Part shown: one piece after another, positions 63,047 to 64,000 of the stretch | Layout of the letters: each line of letters opens with the position of its first letter | Position numbering within the stretch: the stretch's first letter is position 1 | Source of the DNA: Clostridium culturomicium | Lineage (GTDB): Bacteria > Bacillota > Clostridia > Clostridiales > Clostridiaceae | NCBI RefSeq assembly: GCF_000821305.1 | Contig: NZ_CCXK01000016.1 | Location: 361,033-425,032 of the forward strand | Reading direction: 5' to 3' | DNA length: 64,000 bases | Translations under genes and position numbers: made by a program | Notes under the pieces: generated by a model | What the model saw: the letters and a program-made list of their open reading frames with translations, nothing else | What the model was told of the DNA's origin: nothing | Databases searched by the model: none

Positions 63047-63571
63047 ATTTACTTTAATACTATCATCACTTATAAACTTATTTACAATCATTACTGCTAC
63101 AATTGCAGAAATTACCCCAAATATCGAACCCATTAAAACATCTGATGGATAATGAACAAATAGATACAACCTGGAAAATGCTATAAGCGCAGCTAATATT
63201 AATGCTGCTATGCCTTCTCTCTTATGATACATATAAATAACTGTCGCTCCTGCAAAAGATGCAAAGGAATGACCAGATGGAAATGAAAAATCAGTCGGGT
63301 TTTTAATCAATAGAATTACACTTGTATCAACCCATGATGGCCTTGGTCTCGCAAAGACATTCTTCAAAATAACATTTCCAAAAATAAAAGAAAATAATAA
63401 TGCTAAAGCCATAGCAATTCCACATTTCCTATACTTTTTAGAAAATAAAAAAATAACCGAAAGTACAATCCAAATTATTCCCGCATTGCCTAGACTAGTT
63501 ATAAAAAACATAATGGAATCTAATAAACTGCTATGTATATTTTGTATCCCATGCAAAATGGACATTTCCAT
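63038..63571 (-). CDS. PAP2-family membrane phosphatase
   Basis: 177 residues with five to six membrane segments and all three phosphatase motifs: KNVFARPRPSW (K-x6-R-P), FSFPSGHSFASF (P-S-G-H) and SRLYLFVHYPSDV (S-R-x5-H-x3-D). Likely an undecaprenyl-diphosphate phosphatase of the BcrC kind, recycling the cell-wall lipid carrier; a general lipid phosphatase is possible. Confidence 0.88.
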   Translation of the reverse strand: MEMSILHGIQNIHSSLLDSIMFFITSLGNAGIIWIVLSVIFLFSKKYRKCGIAMALALLFSFIFGNVILKNVFARPRPSWVDTSVILLIKNPTDFSFPSGHSFASFAGATVIYMYHKREGIAALILAALIAFSRLYLFVHYPSDVLMGSIFGVISAIVAVMIVNKFISDDSIKVNKS

Positions 63572-63680
63572 TTATCTTCACCTCTTTCTTGGTTTATTAA
63601 AGCCTTTATCGCCTGTTTCTTCTACCTTTTTATAACATAAATAATCATATAATTAAATACATCTAAATCCAATTTCTCCA

Positions 63681-64000
63681 TCACCATTTAGGATAAATAA
63701 CCTCTGCATTTGTTCTGTACTCAATATCCTCATTTTCGTATATATCAAATCCACCTACATTTGAAGAATATTTTATACCTTCTTCTGTTGTCATCTCGAA
63801 GACAGTATTATAACCACCTTCCTGACCAAAATATTCACCAAGCTTACATCTATAAATATCTCCATAGGAATCTAAACTAACTTTTTTTACTTGCTCTCTT
63901 CCAACTTCTTTTCCATTCCAGTCAAGAATAATTAATTCAACCTTTTCAGGTTTTATATTAAAATTCTTACTTGTTTCACTTTGTGGGGTTACTGTTATAG
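63681..64000 (-). CDS. Hypothetical protein, 3' part (runs off the window)
   Basis: Open minus-strand frame of about 106 residues from the right edge to TGA at 63681-63683. It is rich in beta-forming residues (KVELIILDWNGKEVG, DSYGDIYRCKLGEYFG) and ends EVIYPKW. No family recognised; no membrane segment in the visible part. Composition fits an exported or lipid-anchored protein, but the start is outside the window. Confidence 0.6.
   Translation of the reverse strand, partial: ITVTPQSETSKNFNIKPEKVELIILDWNGKEVGREQVKKVSLDSYGDIYRCKLGEYFGQEGGYNTVFEMTTEEGIKYSSNVGGFDIYENEDIEYRTNAEVIYPKW

Overview
The window comes from a low-GC Gram-positive anaerobe, most likely Clostridium sensu stricto or a close relative. 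The reasons are the strong AT bias, purine-rich ribosome binding sites, the complete Stickland-type ornithine fermentation operon, a T-box in front of argS, sortase-anchored surface proteins and a lacto-N-biose/galacto-N-biose phosphorylase cluster. No tRNA, rRNA or CRISPR array was seen.

Layout: (a) 1-173, edge of an ABC ATPase gene. (b) 345-10106, a host-glycan disaccharide locus: two CUT1 permeases, GH112 phosphorylase, a 52-residue membrane protein, a NahK-like sugar kinase, an alpha-phosphohexomutase and a lipoprotein binding protein, with a divergent AraC regulator. (c) 10247-12583, a DMT-type permease and a HI0933-type flavoprotein. (d) 12805-13723, decayed DNA: an IS3-type transposase remnant and a small exported-protein gene interrupted by an amber codon. 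(e) 13871-32931, one long minus-strand operon with a good promoter and a cobalamin riboswitch at its head. It encodes a wall-anchored 1599-residue DUF4430/beta-propeller protein, two more DUF4430 proteins, an alpha-toroid protein, a MoxR/DUF58/transglutaminase-like trio, a complete ECF transporter (EcfT, fused EcfA, CbrT-like S component), a small basic protein and a class B sortase. (f) 33058-42633, KtrB-like channel, nitroreductase, an 1768-residue cell-wall subtilase, small protein, AEC transporter, DUF1294 protein. (g) 42694-51341, flavin-reductase-like protein and the ornithine operon ord-ortA-ortB-oraS-oraE-glmL-orr, preceded by a sigma-54 promoter and a candidate enhancer site. (h) 51582-64000, secreted GH20 hexosaminidase, PilZ protein, a frameshifted Cys-rich/pentapeptide gene, argS with T-box, two GNAT genes, a sigma-54 activator, a split ThrE-type exporter, a zinc-ribbon membrane protein, a PAP2 phosphatase and a partial hypothetical gene.

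Most interesting: region (e). DUF4430 is the transcobalamin-like C-terminal domain, and the alpha-toroid protein next to it resembles the other half of animal transcobalamin/intrinsic factor. Both are placed with a B12 riboswitch, an ECF transporter and a sortase. I infer a surface corrinoid capture and relay system: a wall-anchored receptor, membrane-tethered carriers, then the CbrT-type transporter. The same window encodes the B12-dependent ornithine aminomutase (OraS/OraE), which would use the imported cofactor. The transglutaminase-like protein of this operon has Ser where the family has its catalytic Cys.

The GH112 locus and the secreted GH20 enzyme fit use of mucin or milk-type glycans; the ornithine operon and the large surface subtilase fit amino-acid fermentation from protein. 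Several families of small intergenic repeats lie between genes and inside operons.
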